A stretch of 61,641 nucleotides of DNA, taken from contig LKUD01000049.1 in assembly GCA_001412355.1 (NCBI GenBank), positions 1-61,641 on the forward strand. Direction: 5' to 3'. The notes beneath the pieces are model-generated. The model worked only from the letters and a program-made list of their open reading frames with translations, was not told the DNA's origin and did not search any database. Positions within the stretch are counted from its first letter, which is position 1. The number at the start of each line of letters is the position of its first letter. Source of the stretch: Methanoculleus sp. SDB (lineage in GTDB: Archaea > Halobacteriota > Methanomicrobia > Methanomicrobiales > Methanomicrobiaceae). The position numbers and the translations under genes are program-made. Shown piece after piece: positions 1 to 8,033 of the stretch.

Positions 1-221
1 CCCCATGCAACAAGAGAACCGTCTTCCTTGAGTGCCGCGTTGTGATAACGTCCTGCGGATACCTGTTTAAAATCGCCTCCTAAGAGGATATTTAATGCCC
101 CATAGGTATTATCTCCCCACCCGACAAATTCTCCCGCTTCTGCAGAAACCGGTATTATTAACAGAATACTGATCAGGACAAACGAAGCCAATAATCCTAT
201 TTTGGGTATCTGAAAAACCAT
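1..221 (-). CDS. Secreted RCC1/BLIP-II-like beta-propeller protein, N-terminal part only
   Basis: Only the first 73 codons are present; the gene runs off the left edge. The translation begins MVFQIPKIG, followed by a strongly hydrophobic stretch to about residue 27 ending PVSAEA, which reads as a signal peptide. Next come two repeat-like cores, FVGWGDNTYGAL and AGRYHNAALKEDGSLVAWG, which match the G-x-N-x-x-G-x-L and AG-x-x-H-x-x-AL-x-x-DG-x-x-x-x-WG pattern of RCC1/BLIP-II repeats. Such archaeal proteins are usually extracellular beta-propellers of unknown ligand. The ATG at 221 is preceded by GAGG nine bases upstream. An inverted repeat lies 50-67 bases upstream. Family call is from motifs; the function is unknown. 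Confidence 0.75.
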   Translation of the reverse strand, partial: MVFQIPKIGLLASFVLISILLIIPVSAEAGEFVGWGDNTYGALNILLGGDFKQVSAGRYHNAALKEDGSLVAW

Positions 222-270
222 GAATTTCTTCCTCAAAATATTCACCCCGATATCTCACCGGGAAAATATT

Positions 271-288
271 TTATATTGCACAATATAA
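271..288. promoter_or_regulatory. Inverted repeat TTATATTG-CA-CAATATAA upstream of the RCC1-like gene
   Basis: Two exact 8-base complementary arms are separated by two bases. It lies 50-67 bases before the ATG at 221, at or just upstream of where a TATA box would sit, so it may be a repressor or activator site. A second AT-rich stretch at about 305-333 could hold promoter elements for either direction. No protein-coding gene is supported between 222 and 519. Confidence 0.5.
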
Positions 289-519
289 CTCTATGCAATG
301 CGATCTATTTTTATATATATATTAATATAAAACCATTTATTAACGGTACCTTCAGGAACCGCCCTGCCAATCGTTGTCCCATCATCAACGAACCCGACGG
401 ACAGCAGTCCTGGCCGGAGGGATCGGACTGTACCGAGACGAAGAAAAACGTGAATATAGTGCGAGACACCTTTTCATAGATAGGAGTCAGGCATCGATTC
501 GGGGGACGGGTGAGAGAGT

Positions 520-798
520 ATGAGAGACGAGGATGACAGGCCGGATTTCGGAACCGGGCCGGAAAGGGATGACGACCGCGGAGTGCAGCCACCGGCCGTC
601 TGCCGGATGACCGTCCGCCCCGGCGGTGGCGTGATCGAGTGGACGGTCCGGCCCGGCGACACCTATGAGGGTGCCCTGCTCGCACACTGCATTATCCCCG
701 ATACGGTGCTGATCTTTTTCAAGGGCACGAGCCTCCCGCAGGACAAGCCGATAATGGAGCCAGACGTTGAAATCGTGCTCACCTGCTCCCGCGGGTGA
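520..798 (+). CDS. MoaD/ThiS-like beta-grasp (small sulfur-carrier-fold) protein
   Basis: A 92-residue protein. After a charged N-terminal tail of about 28 residues, the remaining part resembles a MoaD/ThiS ubiquitin-like fold: VIEWTVRPGDTYEGALLAHCI, a short loop, PDTVLIFFKGTSLPQDKPI and a final strand EVE-like DVEIVLTCSRG. Members of this fold donate sulfur in molybdopterin, thiamine or tRNA thiolation, or act as archaeal protein modifiers (SAMPs), through a C-terminal Gly-Gly. This protein ends Ser-Arg-Gly, so the usual thiocarboxylation site is not intact as encoded. The start at 520 follows GGTGAGAG; an internal ATG at 607 would give only the fold. It is a single gene, with no E1-like partner nearby. 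Fold assignment is by pattern and moderate. Confidence 0.55.
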   Translation: MRDEDDRPDFGTGPERDDDRGVQPPAVCRMTVRPGGGVIEWTVRPGDTYEGALLAHCIIPDTVLIFFKGTSLPQDKPIMEPDVEIVLTCSRG

Positions 799-934
799 GA
801 ATTGGGTTTTTCCGGAAGCGCAAGCCAGCCGCAGATCGTGATCGGTACGCGCAGGTGAGATCCCGTTTTTCAGGATACGGTGCCTAAAAAACAGGCCGAA
901 ATTGTTACCGGCAGGCTGAAAGGACCCTTTTCGG

Positions 935-980
935 AAAAAATAAAATAAAAAAATCCGGGTGCGCAGTCCCGGAAAAAATT
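935..980 (-). terminator. Hairpin plus T-tract downstream of the thermosome gene
   Basis: Read on the minus strand after the thermosome stop there is a first T6 run, then the inverted repeat CCGGG (968-972) / CCCGG (955-959) with an 8-base loop, then a long T-rich tract (935-953). The arrangement resembles a bacterial intrinsic terminator; archaeal termination mostly needs only the T-tract. Confidence 0.6.
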
Positions 981-1004
981 GGGAGTATCTTCTTTTCCCG
1001 GCGA

Positions 1005-2591
1005 TCACATCTTGGGCGCCCGGGACTGGGTGATCATCATGTCGTCGACACGGACGAGCATGGATGCCGCCTCGGCGCCGCTCTGCACTGCCTGGCGCTT
1101 GACGCGAAGCGGTTCGATGACGCCCGCCTTGTACATATCGGTTACTTTGCCGGTGAACACGTCGATCCCCGCGTATTTCTTGCCGGCGGAGTGGGCCTTC
1201 TTGAGCTCGACGAGAACGTCGATCGGGTCAAGGCCGGAGTTTTCGGCAAGAGTCCGGGGAATTGAATCAAAAATTCTGCCGAACGCCTCGATTGCGAGCT
1301 GGGTCCGACCGCCGATCGTTGACGCGTAGTCACGGATCTGCATCGAGAGTTCCGTGTCGATTGCACCGCCGCCGATGATATACTTCCCGTCCTCAAGGGC
1401 GTCCTGCACCACACGCTGTGCATCGTAGACGGCACGCTCGAGCTCGTCGATCAGCACCTGGCTCCCTCCCTTCAGGAGGATGCTCACGGTCTTCGGGTTT
1501 TCGCAGCCTGACACCTTCGTGATCTTGATCTCCTTCATCTCCTCGATCATGCTGGCGGTGCCGAGCATCCCGTTATCGACGTCGTCGGGCTTGTTGACGA
1601 TCGTGCCGCCGACCGCCTTAGCGAGCGCCTTCATATCCGCCTCGGGAACGTCCTGGATTGCAAAGATGCCCTGCTTTGCGAGATAATACTGCACGGGATC
1701 GGAGATGCCCTTCTGGCAGAAGACTGCGTTCGCACCCGTTGCGCGGATTTTATCGGCGAGGCCTTTCAGCGCCTCCTGCTCCTGCTCGGAGAATGCATGC
1801 ATCTGCTCCGAGGAGGTGATCTTGATCTTGGACTTCACCTGTGTCTTGGAGATCTCAAGCGCCTGTGCAAGGAGGGCGATCTTTGCATTCGCAACCTTTT
1901 TTGGCATTGCTTCATCGACACGGGTCTTGTCGATGATGAAACCGGGGACAAGTTCCGCATCGTCGATATGATCACCAATCATCGTCTTGATGTTGATGTC
2001 GTCCTCATCGACAACAAAGGTGCCGTCCTCTTTCTTTTCGGCAACCATTGTCACCGCTTCGACGACGATCTCGCTGATTTTATCACGGACGCCCTCGATG
2101 GACTTGCCGGTGACGGCGGTCTTCGCCACTTTCAGCAGCAGATCGCGGTCCTCGCCCTTCGAAATGATTGCATTTGCATCAAGGATTGCCAGCGCCTTGT
2201 TCATGCCGAGCCGGAACCCGTTCGAGATGACGGTCGGGTGTATCTTCTGCTCGAGCATGCGTTCGGCCTCCTCCATGAGTGCGCCGACAAGGATGCAGGC
2301 GGTGGTGGTGCCGTCGCCGACTTCATCGTCCTGCGTCTCCGCGACTTCAACGATCATCTTTGCGCCGGGATGGGATACGGAAAGCTCGTGCAGAATCGTC
2401 GCCCCGTCGTTTGTGATGACGACGTCTCCAGACGGTGCGACCAGCATCTTATCCATCCCCCGGGGCCCGAGCGTTGTTCTCACCGCGCTCGCAATGGCTT
2501 TTGCTGCCATGATATTGGAACGCTGGGCTTCCTGCCCGCGGGTGCGCTCCACGTTATCGCGTAAAATAATGATGGGCTGTGTTCCAACCAT
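1005..2591 (-). CDS. ths: Thermosome subunit (group II chaperonin)
   Basis: Cytosolic ATP-dependent protein-folding chaperonin of the CCT/TCP-1 family, forming double rings. The 528-residue product, starting MVGTQPIIILRDN, has the equatorial-domain signature RTTLGPRGMDKM (about 38-49), the phosphate-binding GDGTTT (92-97) and late GGGAIDTELSM, all diagnostic. Length is slightly below the usual 540-560 because it ends SRAPKM and lacks the glycine/methionine-rich tail of many thermosomes. The reading frame is open further upstream, but the start at 2591 has a strong GGAGGA site six bases away and a TATA box at a suitable distance. It is monocistronic. More than one ths gene is common in methanogens, so I cannot assign the paralog letter. 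Confidence 0.97.
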   Translation of the reverse strand: MVGTQPIIILRDNVERTRGQEAQRSNIMAAKAIASAVRTTLGPRGMDKMLVAPSGDVVITNDGATILHELSVSHPGAKMIVEVAETQDDEVGDGTTTACILVGALMEEAERMLEQKIHPTVISNGFRLGMNKALAILDANAIISKGEDRDLLLKVAKTAVTGKSIEGVRDKISEIVVEAVTMVAEKKEDGTFVVDEDDINIKTMIGDHIDDAELVPGFIIDKTRVDEAMPKKVANAKIALLAQALEISKTQVKSKIKITSSEQMHAFSEQEQEALKGLADKIRATGANAVFCQKGISDPVQYYLAKQGIFAIQDVPEADMKALAKAVGGTIVNKPDDVDNGMLGTASMIEEMKEIKITKVSGCENPKTVSILLKGGSQVLIDELERAVYDAQRVVQDALEDGKYIIGGGAIDTELSMQIRDYASTIGGRTQLAIEAFGRIFDSIPRTLAENSGLDPIDVLVELKKAHSAGKKYAGIDVFTGKVTDMYKAGVIEPLRVKRQAVQSGAEAASMLVRVDDMMITQSRAPKM

Positions 2592-2631
2592 AGGAAATCC
2601 TCCGTTCTCTCTTACAGGTGGAATTAAACTT

Positions 2632-2640
2632 CTATATAAG
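2632..2640 (-). promoter_or_regulatory. TATA box of the thermosome gene
   Basis: CTTATATAG on the minus strand, 41-49 bases before the ATG at 2591. A start about 25 bases downstream would give an 18-20 base leader containing the GGAGGA site. Confidence 0.65.
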
Positions 2641-2800
2641 GGCTTTGATGCATGCCAGCTGAACCGGATAAATCTCCCTGCTATTTCCGGCAACTCCGCG
2701 GTGCCTGCCGCCGTGACGCGATGATCGGCAGAATTGTGCCGAGGGAAATATTTAATAGTTGTGACGGTGTCGAATGATTCACAGGCGGAGTTTTTTCGAT

Positions 2801-5059
2801 ATGATCCGTGTGCTTCTCGTGGAAAATGATCCCTGCTCTGCGGAACTCCTGGTTCTCTTTCTTGAAAAAACCGGTTCAATTCAGGTTGATACGGCCCTCT
2901 CCTCATTTGAGGCCCGCGAACGGATTCAGGCAGCGCGGTATGATGCGGCCGTTCTTGATACGACTGTTATGGCAGGCGATCTCATGCCGTTCATTCGCGA
3001 CGCACGGTTGTTCTATCCGTCGATCGCCCTTATTCTCCAGAGTAACCGGGGCGACGAACAGGCCGCCCTCCCGGCACTGAGCCTGGGGGCGGATTTCTAC
3101 CTGTCGAAGGAATGGGACCCTCACATCCGCTATACGAAGCTGCACCATCTCATCTGGCAGGCAGTCCGGCAGCATGCAGCCGAGGAGGCGCTCAGGCAGA
3201 GCGAAGAGCGGCACCGGTCTTTCTTTGAAAATTTCAAGGGCATCGCATATGAAATGAAGACTGACGGGACTCCCGTCTTTTTCGAAGGTGCGGTACTGAA
3301 GATCACCGGCTATTCGCAGGAGGATTTTCTTCAGGGTGTCATCAGACTCGAGGAGATCGTTTTTCCGGGGGATCGCGCCCTGCTCAACGCTTCGGACGAG
3401 AAGATACGGGGATTTCCCTTCTATTCCACCGAGCGGGAATACCGCATTGTGCGTCGTGACGGAAACCTGGCATGGGTGCATGACCAGATCCAGAATATCA
3501 CCGACCATACCGGAACGCCCGTCTCCATTCAGGGAGTCGTCTTTGATATCACGAAACGAAAAATTGCGGAGGAAACGATCCGGGAGAACCAGGAACGGCT
3601 CATGCGCCTCGCAAATGACGTTCACGACATGATTTTCCGGTATGAACTCACTCCGTCACGGAGATTTACTTATATAAGCCCTGCGGCGGCGGCTATTACC
3701 GGCTACACCCCGGAAGAATTCTACGCTGATCCGGATCTGGGAAAGAACACGGTCCACCCCGACGACCAGATGCGGTTCCGCTCTGTTTTGCAGGGCAATA
3801 TCCCGAAAAAGAGGCCCGTACAGCTTCAGCGGATCAAGAAGAACGGGCGGATAATCTGGACCGAAGAGCTCGATGTCCCGGTTTTCAACACGGAAGGGGA
3901 TCTCATTGCCATTGAGGGCGTGGTCCGGGACATCACCGCCCGCAAACGATCCGAGGATCTGCACCGTGAGAATGAGGAACGCCTCAAGCTTGCCATAGAA
4001 GGAGCGGGAATCGGGATCTGGGACCGTGACATGGAAACCGGGGATGAAACGTTTAACCGGCAGTGGGCCGAGCAGCTCGGGTACAGCGAGGAAGAATTCT
4101 CAGGTGAGAAGAATTTTTACGAACAGCTCATTCATCCCGATGATCGTGAACGGATCCGGCAGACGACCGAAGATTATCTCCTGGGAAAAATACCGTTTTT
4201 CACCGTGGAATACCGCGTCCGGTGTAAGGACGGGCGGTGGAAATGGGTACAGAGCGTCGGAAGGGCACAGTATCGCGCCGGCCACAAACGGCCGTACCGC
4301 ATGACAGGTATTTTAATGGATATCACCGGGATGTACATGGCACGGGCAGGGCTCGAGGAAGCGAATAAAAAGCTCAATCTCCTTGCCAATATCACCCGCC
4401 ACGACATCCTCAACAAACTGACGGGGATGTTCGGGTACCTCTACCTTCTCGACGAAATACTTCCTGACGATGAGCGGATGCGCAAGTATTTTGAGCGGAT
4501 ACGATCACTTGCCGATACCATCCAGCGCCAGATATCCTTTACCCGAGATTATCAGGATATGGGTGTGAGAAGCCCCCTCTGGCAGAACGTGGCTGCGATT
4601 GTGCGCTTGTCGGCGCTCTCCGTTCCGATGCTTGGCATCACTCTCGAGATTACGACAGGAGCGCTGGAAATCTACGCCGATCCTCTGCTTGAGAAGGTTT
4701 TTTTCAATCTTTTAGACAATGCCGTCCGGCATGGGGAGCATGTCACGGGGATTTATGTGAGCTGGGAGCGGCGCGATGACAGCGCTGTGATCATCGTTGA
4801 GGATAATGGCGTCGGCGTCCCGGAACCGGAAAAAAAGGATATATTTAAAAGGGGTGTCGGGCGCAACACGGGATTCGGCCTCTTTCTTGTCCGGGAGATC
4901 CTCGGCATCACGGGGATGACGATTCGTGAAACCGGCACGGAAGGGAACGGAGCGCGTTTTGAGATCGAAGTGCCCCCGGACGGTTTTCGGCTGGAACCGG
5001 CATCCACGGAGGGGGGTCAGTCCCCCTCAGGAGAGTTCAGTCAATCCGCGACACCTTAA
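2801..5059 (+). CDS. Response regulator receiver / multi-PAS / histidine kinase
   Basis: A soluble 752-residue sensory kinase with no membrane segment. The N-terminal about 120 residues form a receiver domain (MIRVLLVENDP, phospho-acceptor candidate in AAVLDTTVM, lysine in YLSKEWD). Three PAS/PAC units follow, each ending in a PAC signature (GVVFDITKRK, GVVRDITARK, GILMDITGMY). The kinase core has H-box NITRHDILNKLTGM, N-box NLLDNAVRHGE and G boxes DNGVGVP and GFGLFLVRE. Archaeal kinases of this H-box type usually phosphorylate partner regulators that are encoded elsewhere. Start 2801 has GGCGGAG ten bases upstream; an ATG at 2774 is in frame but lacks a site. A TATA-like AAATATTTAATA lies at 2746-2757. 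The 3' end overlaps the convergent gfcR by 23 bases. Ligands are unknown. Confidence 0.92.
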   Translation: MIRVLLVENDPCSAELLVLFLEKTGSIQVDTALSSFEARERIQAARYDAAVLDTTVMAGDLMPFIRDARLFYPSIALILQSNRGDEQAALPALSLGADFYLSKEWDPHIRYTKLHHLIWQAVRQHAAEEALRQSEERHRSFFENFKGIAYEMKTDGTPVFFEGAVLKITGYSQEDFLQGVIRLEEIVFPGDRALLNASDEKIRGFPFYSTEREYRIVRRDGNLAWVHDQIQNITDHTGTPVSIQGVVFDITKRKIAEETIRENQERLMRLANDVHDMIFRYELTPSRRFTYISPAAAAITGYTPEEFYADPDLGKNTVHPDDQMRFRSVLQGNIPKKRPVQLQRIKKNGRIIWTEELDVPVFNTEGDLIAIEGVVRDITARKRSEDLHRENEERLKLAIEGAGIGIWDRDMETGDETFNRQWAEQLGYSEEEFSGEKNFYEQLIHPDDRERIRQTTEDYLLGKIPFFTVEYRVRCKDGRWKWVQSVGRAQYRAGHKRPYRMTGILMDITGMYMARAGLEEANKKLNLLANITRHDILNKLTGMFGYLYLLDEILPDDERMRKYFERIRSLADTIQRQISFTRDYQDMGVRSPLWQNVAAIVRLSALSVPMLGITLEITTGALEIYADPLLEKVFFNLLDNAVRHGEHVTGIYVSWERRDDSAVIIVEDNGVGVPEPEKKDIFKRGVGRNTGFGLFLVREILGITGMTIRETGTEGNGARFEIEVPPDGFRLEPASTEGGQSPSGEFSQSATP

Positions 5060-5675
5060 ACAGCGCACAGACCGGCACGCCATCCACGTCACGGAGGTTG
5101 CGTTTGTCGAAGATAACGGAGATCCCGACGGGGTAGGCACCGTGGGTATGCAGGAAGTCGACGATCTCCCGCATCGTATTGCCGCTCGTGATCACGTCGT
5201 CGACGATGAGGCAGCGCTCCCCCGAAACCTTTGAAAAGTTATCGCTCACGGAACCGACCGGTTTGTCGCCCGGAGCATGCTTTTTCGGGTAGTACATGGT
5301 AAACCGCAGGTCCATCTCCGCGGCGATGAGTGTTGCGAGAGGAATGCCCGACTGCGCCACACCGATGACGACGGTCGGTAATTCGGGTTCCTCCGCACCT
5401 CCCTGCGGGGAACTGCACGCGTGGTACCACCGTGTGAACATCATCGTGGCGATGCTCCTGAGCATATCGGCGTGGGAACTGACACCGGACCAGTCGATAT
5501 GGATGTCTTTGGGCACCTCCGAACCTTTTTTCTGGGTGAGCAGCCAGGTGATCGTCTCCATCGAGAGCGAAAGTTCATCGGCGATCTGGCTCGGGCTGTG
5601 GCCTTTTGCCTGAAGCATTCTGGCTTTCGCGATCAACTCTTCGAGGGATGACATGCGGAAGAGGTTTGCCACCAT
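5037..5675 (-). CDS. gfcR: PyrE-like transcriptional regulator GfcR (HTH plus phosphoribosyltransferase fold)
   Basis: An archaeal regulator with an N-terminal helix-turn-helix (GHSPSQIADELSLSMETITWLL, about residues 25-46) fused to a type-I phosphoribosyltransferase domain. The PRPP-binding signature RCLIVDDVITSGNT is intact, and GVAQSGIPLATLIA forms the pyrophosphate loop. In haloarchaea the homologue GfcR controls sugar catabolism genes; in methanogens the role is not established. It is last in the prs-rtcA-nob1 operon; the ATG at 5675 directly follows the nob1 stop. A second ATG at 5654 (MSSLEELI) is a plausible alternative start. Linkage to PRPP synthetase suggests PRPP sensing, which is my inference. 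Confidence 0.88.
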   Translation of the reverse strand: MVANLFRMSSLEELIAKARMLQAKGHSPSQIADELSLSMETITWLLTQKKGSEVPKDIHIDWSGVSSHADMLRSIATMMFTRWYHACSSPQGGAEEPELPTVVIGVAQSGIPLATLIAAEMDLRFTMYYPKKHAPGDKPVGSVSDNFSKVSGERCLIVDDVITSGNTMREIVDFLHTHGAYPVGISVIFDKRNLRDVDGVPVCALFKVSRID

Positions 5676-6131
5676 CTATTTAAGCCTTCTTTTTATCTGC
5701 GCTCCACAGAATTCACATGTCCCTTCATTTTTAAAATAGCGGCCGCATCCGCTGCAGCGGTACCGCCACTGCCGTGGTTTCGCCCGGCGCTGCAGGATCG
5801 GCTGCACAGGAACGTTCATGCGCATCGCCACATTCTGAAGCGCGAAATCGTCCGTGGAGACGGTGGCGCCAAGGTCGATCGCGAGAGCAATAACGCCGAT
5901 ATCGGTCTCCGAAAGCACGGGTGCATCACCCGTCCGCACCGCCTCCGCCCGCACGTCGGCAACCGTTCCGGGGGCGGGCTCCCTGACCTGCAGGCCCGCT
6001 GCACGCAGTGTCTCGAACCGGCATTTTGACGCGAGATCCTTCAGTTCGGCGGCGACATCCGGGGTGGTATACAGGGGTCCGGTAAGAGGGACATCCGTAA
6101 AAAAAGCCGATGCATCGAGAACAATACTCAT
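5676..6131 (-). CDS. nob1: Ribosome maturation endonuclease Nob1
   Basis: A PIN-domain endoribonuclease that trims the 3' end of 16S rRNA in archaea. The 151-residue product starts MSIVLDASAFF, with the first catalytic Asp at residue 6; SETDIGVIALA and VSTDDFALQN supply further PIN acidic residues. A C-terminal zinc ribbon follows (CSGCGRYFKNEGTCEFCG). Length and domain order match archaeal Nob1. Its ATG overlaps the rtcA stop (ATGA at 6128-6131), so translation is probably coupled. The frame is open to 6206, but the family start is at 6131. Confidence 0.92.
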   Translation of the reverse strand: MSIVLDASAFFTDVPLTGPLYTTPDVAAELKDLASKCRFETLRAAGLQVREPAPGTVADVRAEAVRTGDAPVLSETDIGVIALAIDLGATVSTDDFALQNVAMRMNVPVQPILQRRAKPRQWRYRCSGCGRYFKNEGTCEFCGAQIKRRLK

Positions 6132-7105
6132 GCAGCTATCTCCCAGATGCCGCCCGCTCTCTCCCTGAGGGAGATGTCGTGCCCGAAGGCTGCCGAAAGC
6201 CGGCACATGGTCTTCGTATGATCCGTCGGCCGGGCGGTTGTGATGTGCCCTCCCGCCGACGCGAGAATAATGACAAGCTGATCCGCAAGGTGCCGGTCGG
6301 TCGCACCCGGCTCCGCGCAGGCATCCAGAAATGCGTCGGCAGCGTCGGTTCCCACGGCTTCCGCCGGGTAGCCGCGGCGGCCAAGGGCGATGCCTCCTTT
6401 TCTTCCCGCGACAACCGTGCAGGAACTCCCCGGAGAGGGGCCGTCACGCGTATCGATGATGCAGGCCGGATGCAGCTCGGAGAGCCGGCGTGCGGCTGCG
6501 GCTGCCTGCCGCCGGGCGACGTGGGCCGGCAGGCGCGAGGAGCAGGAGAAGATACGGACGGGAGCGGACGGGGTGTCCGGCGTCAGCGGCCGGAGGTGTG
6601 TTTTCCTGACATGAACCGTCACCCGCCCCCCGCCACGCGGGTAATATCCCCGTTCGTGCACCTCGACGGATATCCCGGCCCCGTAACGGCGGAGTGTCTC
6701 GCAGAAGACGGCATCGAAGTACTCAATCGTCGGGCTCTTCTGTACCTCCGTTCCACCGGTGACCGTGATTCGGCCCCCCGAGGCAAGTGCGACGGGCACC
6801 CATGCCTGCAGGACAAGGGCGATGCTGCCCGCCGTGCCGACATCGATGACAAGATCCTGCCCGGTGAGCTCATGCGGGGTAAAGACGAGGTCCGTGCTTC
6901 CGGGAACGAGGTTCGTGCATTCGGCCCCGCATACCCCGGCCACTGCCCGTACGGCTGCGATATGCTGGGGGGCAAGGCCGGGATTCTGACGGTTTTTCCG
7001 GATATTGATTATCTCGACGGGTACTCCCTCAAGGGCCGAGAACGCCACCGCTCCGCGGATGATCTGGCCGCCCCCTTCCAGGTATGACCCGTCTATCCTG
7101 ATCAT
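6128..7105 (-). CDS. rtcA: RNA 3'-terminal phosphate cyclase
   Basis: Converts RNA 3'-phosphate ends to 2',3'-cyclic phosphate with ATP, through a covalent AMP-histidine. The 325-residue protein begins MIRIDGSYLEGGGQIIR, the family hallmark, and continues with RKNRQNPGLAPQH and TGGTEVQKSPT. The late DHTKTMCRLSAAFG contains the likely nucleotidylated histidine. The length fits RtcA (about 330-340). It sits between prs and nob1 with 4-base overlaps on both sides, so it is made together with a ribosomal RNA nuclease. Its substrate in archaea is uncertain; the context hints at rRNA or tRNA 3' ends. Confidence 0.95.
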   Translation of the reverse strand: MIRIDGSYLEGGGQIIRGAVAFSALEGVPVEIINIRKNRQNPGLAPQHIAAVRAVAGVCGAECTNLVPGSTDLVFTPHELTGQDLVIDVGTAGSIALVLQAWVPVALASGGRITVTGGTEVQKSPTIEYFDAVFCETLRRYGAGISVEVHERGYYPRGGGRVTVHVRKTHLRPLTPDTPSAPVRIFSCSSRLPAHVARRQAAAAARRLSELHPACIIDTRDGPSPGSSCTVVAGRKGGIALGRRGYPAEAVGTDAADAFLDACAEPGATDRHLADQLVIILASAGGHITTARPTDHTKTMCRLSAAFGHDISLRERAGGIWEIAA

Positions 7106-7950
7106 GATATCAGGAGTTCCGCGGCAATACGTTCTGCGGCGGAGAAACCGCTGGATGCGGATTCGATGGTATCGCTCGCCGTAACCGACCGGACACCCGC
7201 ATGGCAGAGGCGGGCATACGCTCCGCCCGCCAGTACGCCGTGGACGCAGGCGGCATGGACGGCGGCTGCACCGGCCTCGTACAGCATGCCCGTTGCCGTC
7301 GCAAGAGTGCCGCCTGTCGAGATGATGTCGTCCACGATCACGACCTCCCGGCCCGCCGCCGCGATGCTCTTCGGCTCGATACGGACCCGGTCACCGGAGA
7401 GCCGGGTCTTTGCAAGCTCGTCGCAGTCCCAGCCGCCCGTTGCTGCGATTGCTCCCGCGAATGCCGCCGCACCGCCGTCAGGTGCCAGAATGAGGGGATT
7501 CGTGAATCCCGTCGTCCCGAGAAATGCCCCGATGTCGGGAGCGAGGGAGACTGATACGGCCGGTACGTCGAAATGGGAGAGCACGGAATCCTCGTGGATA
7601 TTTACGGTTATCACGCGGTCGACGCCGCGGCTGAGCGCCCGTGCGATCGCCCGTGCACTGACGGGCTCCCCGGGATTGAACTGTTTGTCCTGCCGGGCGT
7701 AGCCCATATACGGAATGACCAGCGTTGTCCTGGCGTCAGCGCATGCATCGATGAGCAGCAGGAGTTCGACGAACGAATCGCTGTCGACAATGCTTCCCAC
7801 AACCACCATCTCCATATCGAGCCCTCCCGCCCGGACATATAGCTCTCCGTCGGGGAAACGGGCGAAACGTGCGTCAGTGATATCGGCTCCCAGGGCTGCG
7901 GCGAGGCGGCTTCCGAGAATCTGGGATTTTTCCGTGCATATTACTTTCAT
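7102..7950 (-). CDS. prs: Ribose-phosphate pyrophosphokinase (PRPP synthetase)
   Basis: Makes PRPP from ribose 5-phosphate and ATP for nucleotide, histidine and methanopterin synthesis. The 282-residue product has the family features: KVICTEKSQILGSRLAAALG at the start, FPDGELYVR, the pyrophosphate-binding YMGYARQDKQF and the PRPP loop VVIVDDIISTGGT. The short length is typical of class III archaeal enzymes. The frame has ATGs at 7956 and 7950; AAAAGGT is seven bases before 7950 but only one before 7956, so 7950 is preferred. It is first gene of the prs-rtcA-nob1-gfcR operon; its stop overlaps the rtcA ATG. Confidence 0.96.
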   Translation of the reverse strand: MKVICTEKSQILGSRLAAALGADITDARFARFPDGELYVRAGGLDMEMVVVGSIVDSDSFVELLLLIDACADARTTLVIPYMGYARQDKQFNPGEPVSARAIARALSRGVDRVITVNIHEDSVLSHFDVPAVSVSLAPDIGAFLGTTGFTNPLILAPDGGAAAFAGAIAATGGWDCDELAKTRLSGDRVRIEPKSIAAAGREVVIVDDIISTGGTLATATGMLYEAGAAAVHAACVHGVLAGGAYARLCHAGVRSVTASDTIESASSGFSAAERIAAELLIS

Positions 7951-8033
7951 TTGCATTACCTTTTCTAGAAAGTACTTAAAGTATCAGGAATGATTTATTA
8001 AAGAACTATTCGTGAAGAGAGGTAAATCCGCTC
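7951..8033. promoter_or_regulatory. Divergent promoter region between prs and lonB
   Basis: An 83-base AT-rich spacer. TATA-like CTTTAAGTA on the minus strand (about 7972-7981) can serve prs, and TTTATTAAAG on the plus strand (about 7992-8001) can serve lonB. GAGAGGT before 8034 is the lonB ribosome site. Confidence 0.5.

Noticed and set aside
276-479. Short plus-strand frame in the AT-rich spacer near the left end
   Set aside because: No ribosome site, unusual composition, and it overlaps promoter-like AT-rich sequence.
2592-2906. N-terminal extension of the thermosome frame
   Set aside because: It would include the TATA box and a strong GGAGGA site in the coding region; the family start is at 2591.
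6110-7087. A 325-codon plus-strand frame opposite rtcA
   Set aside because: Exact shadow of rtcA, with no recognisable domain.
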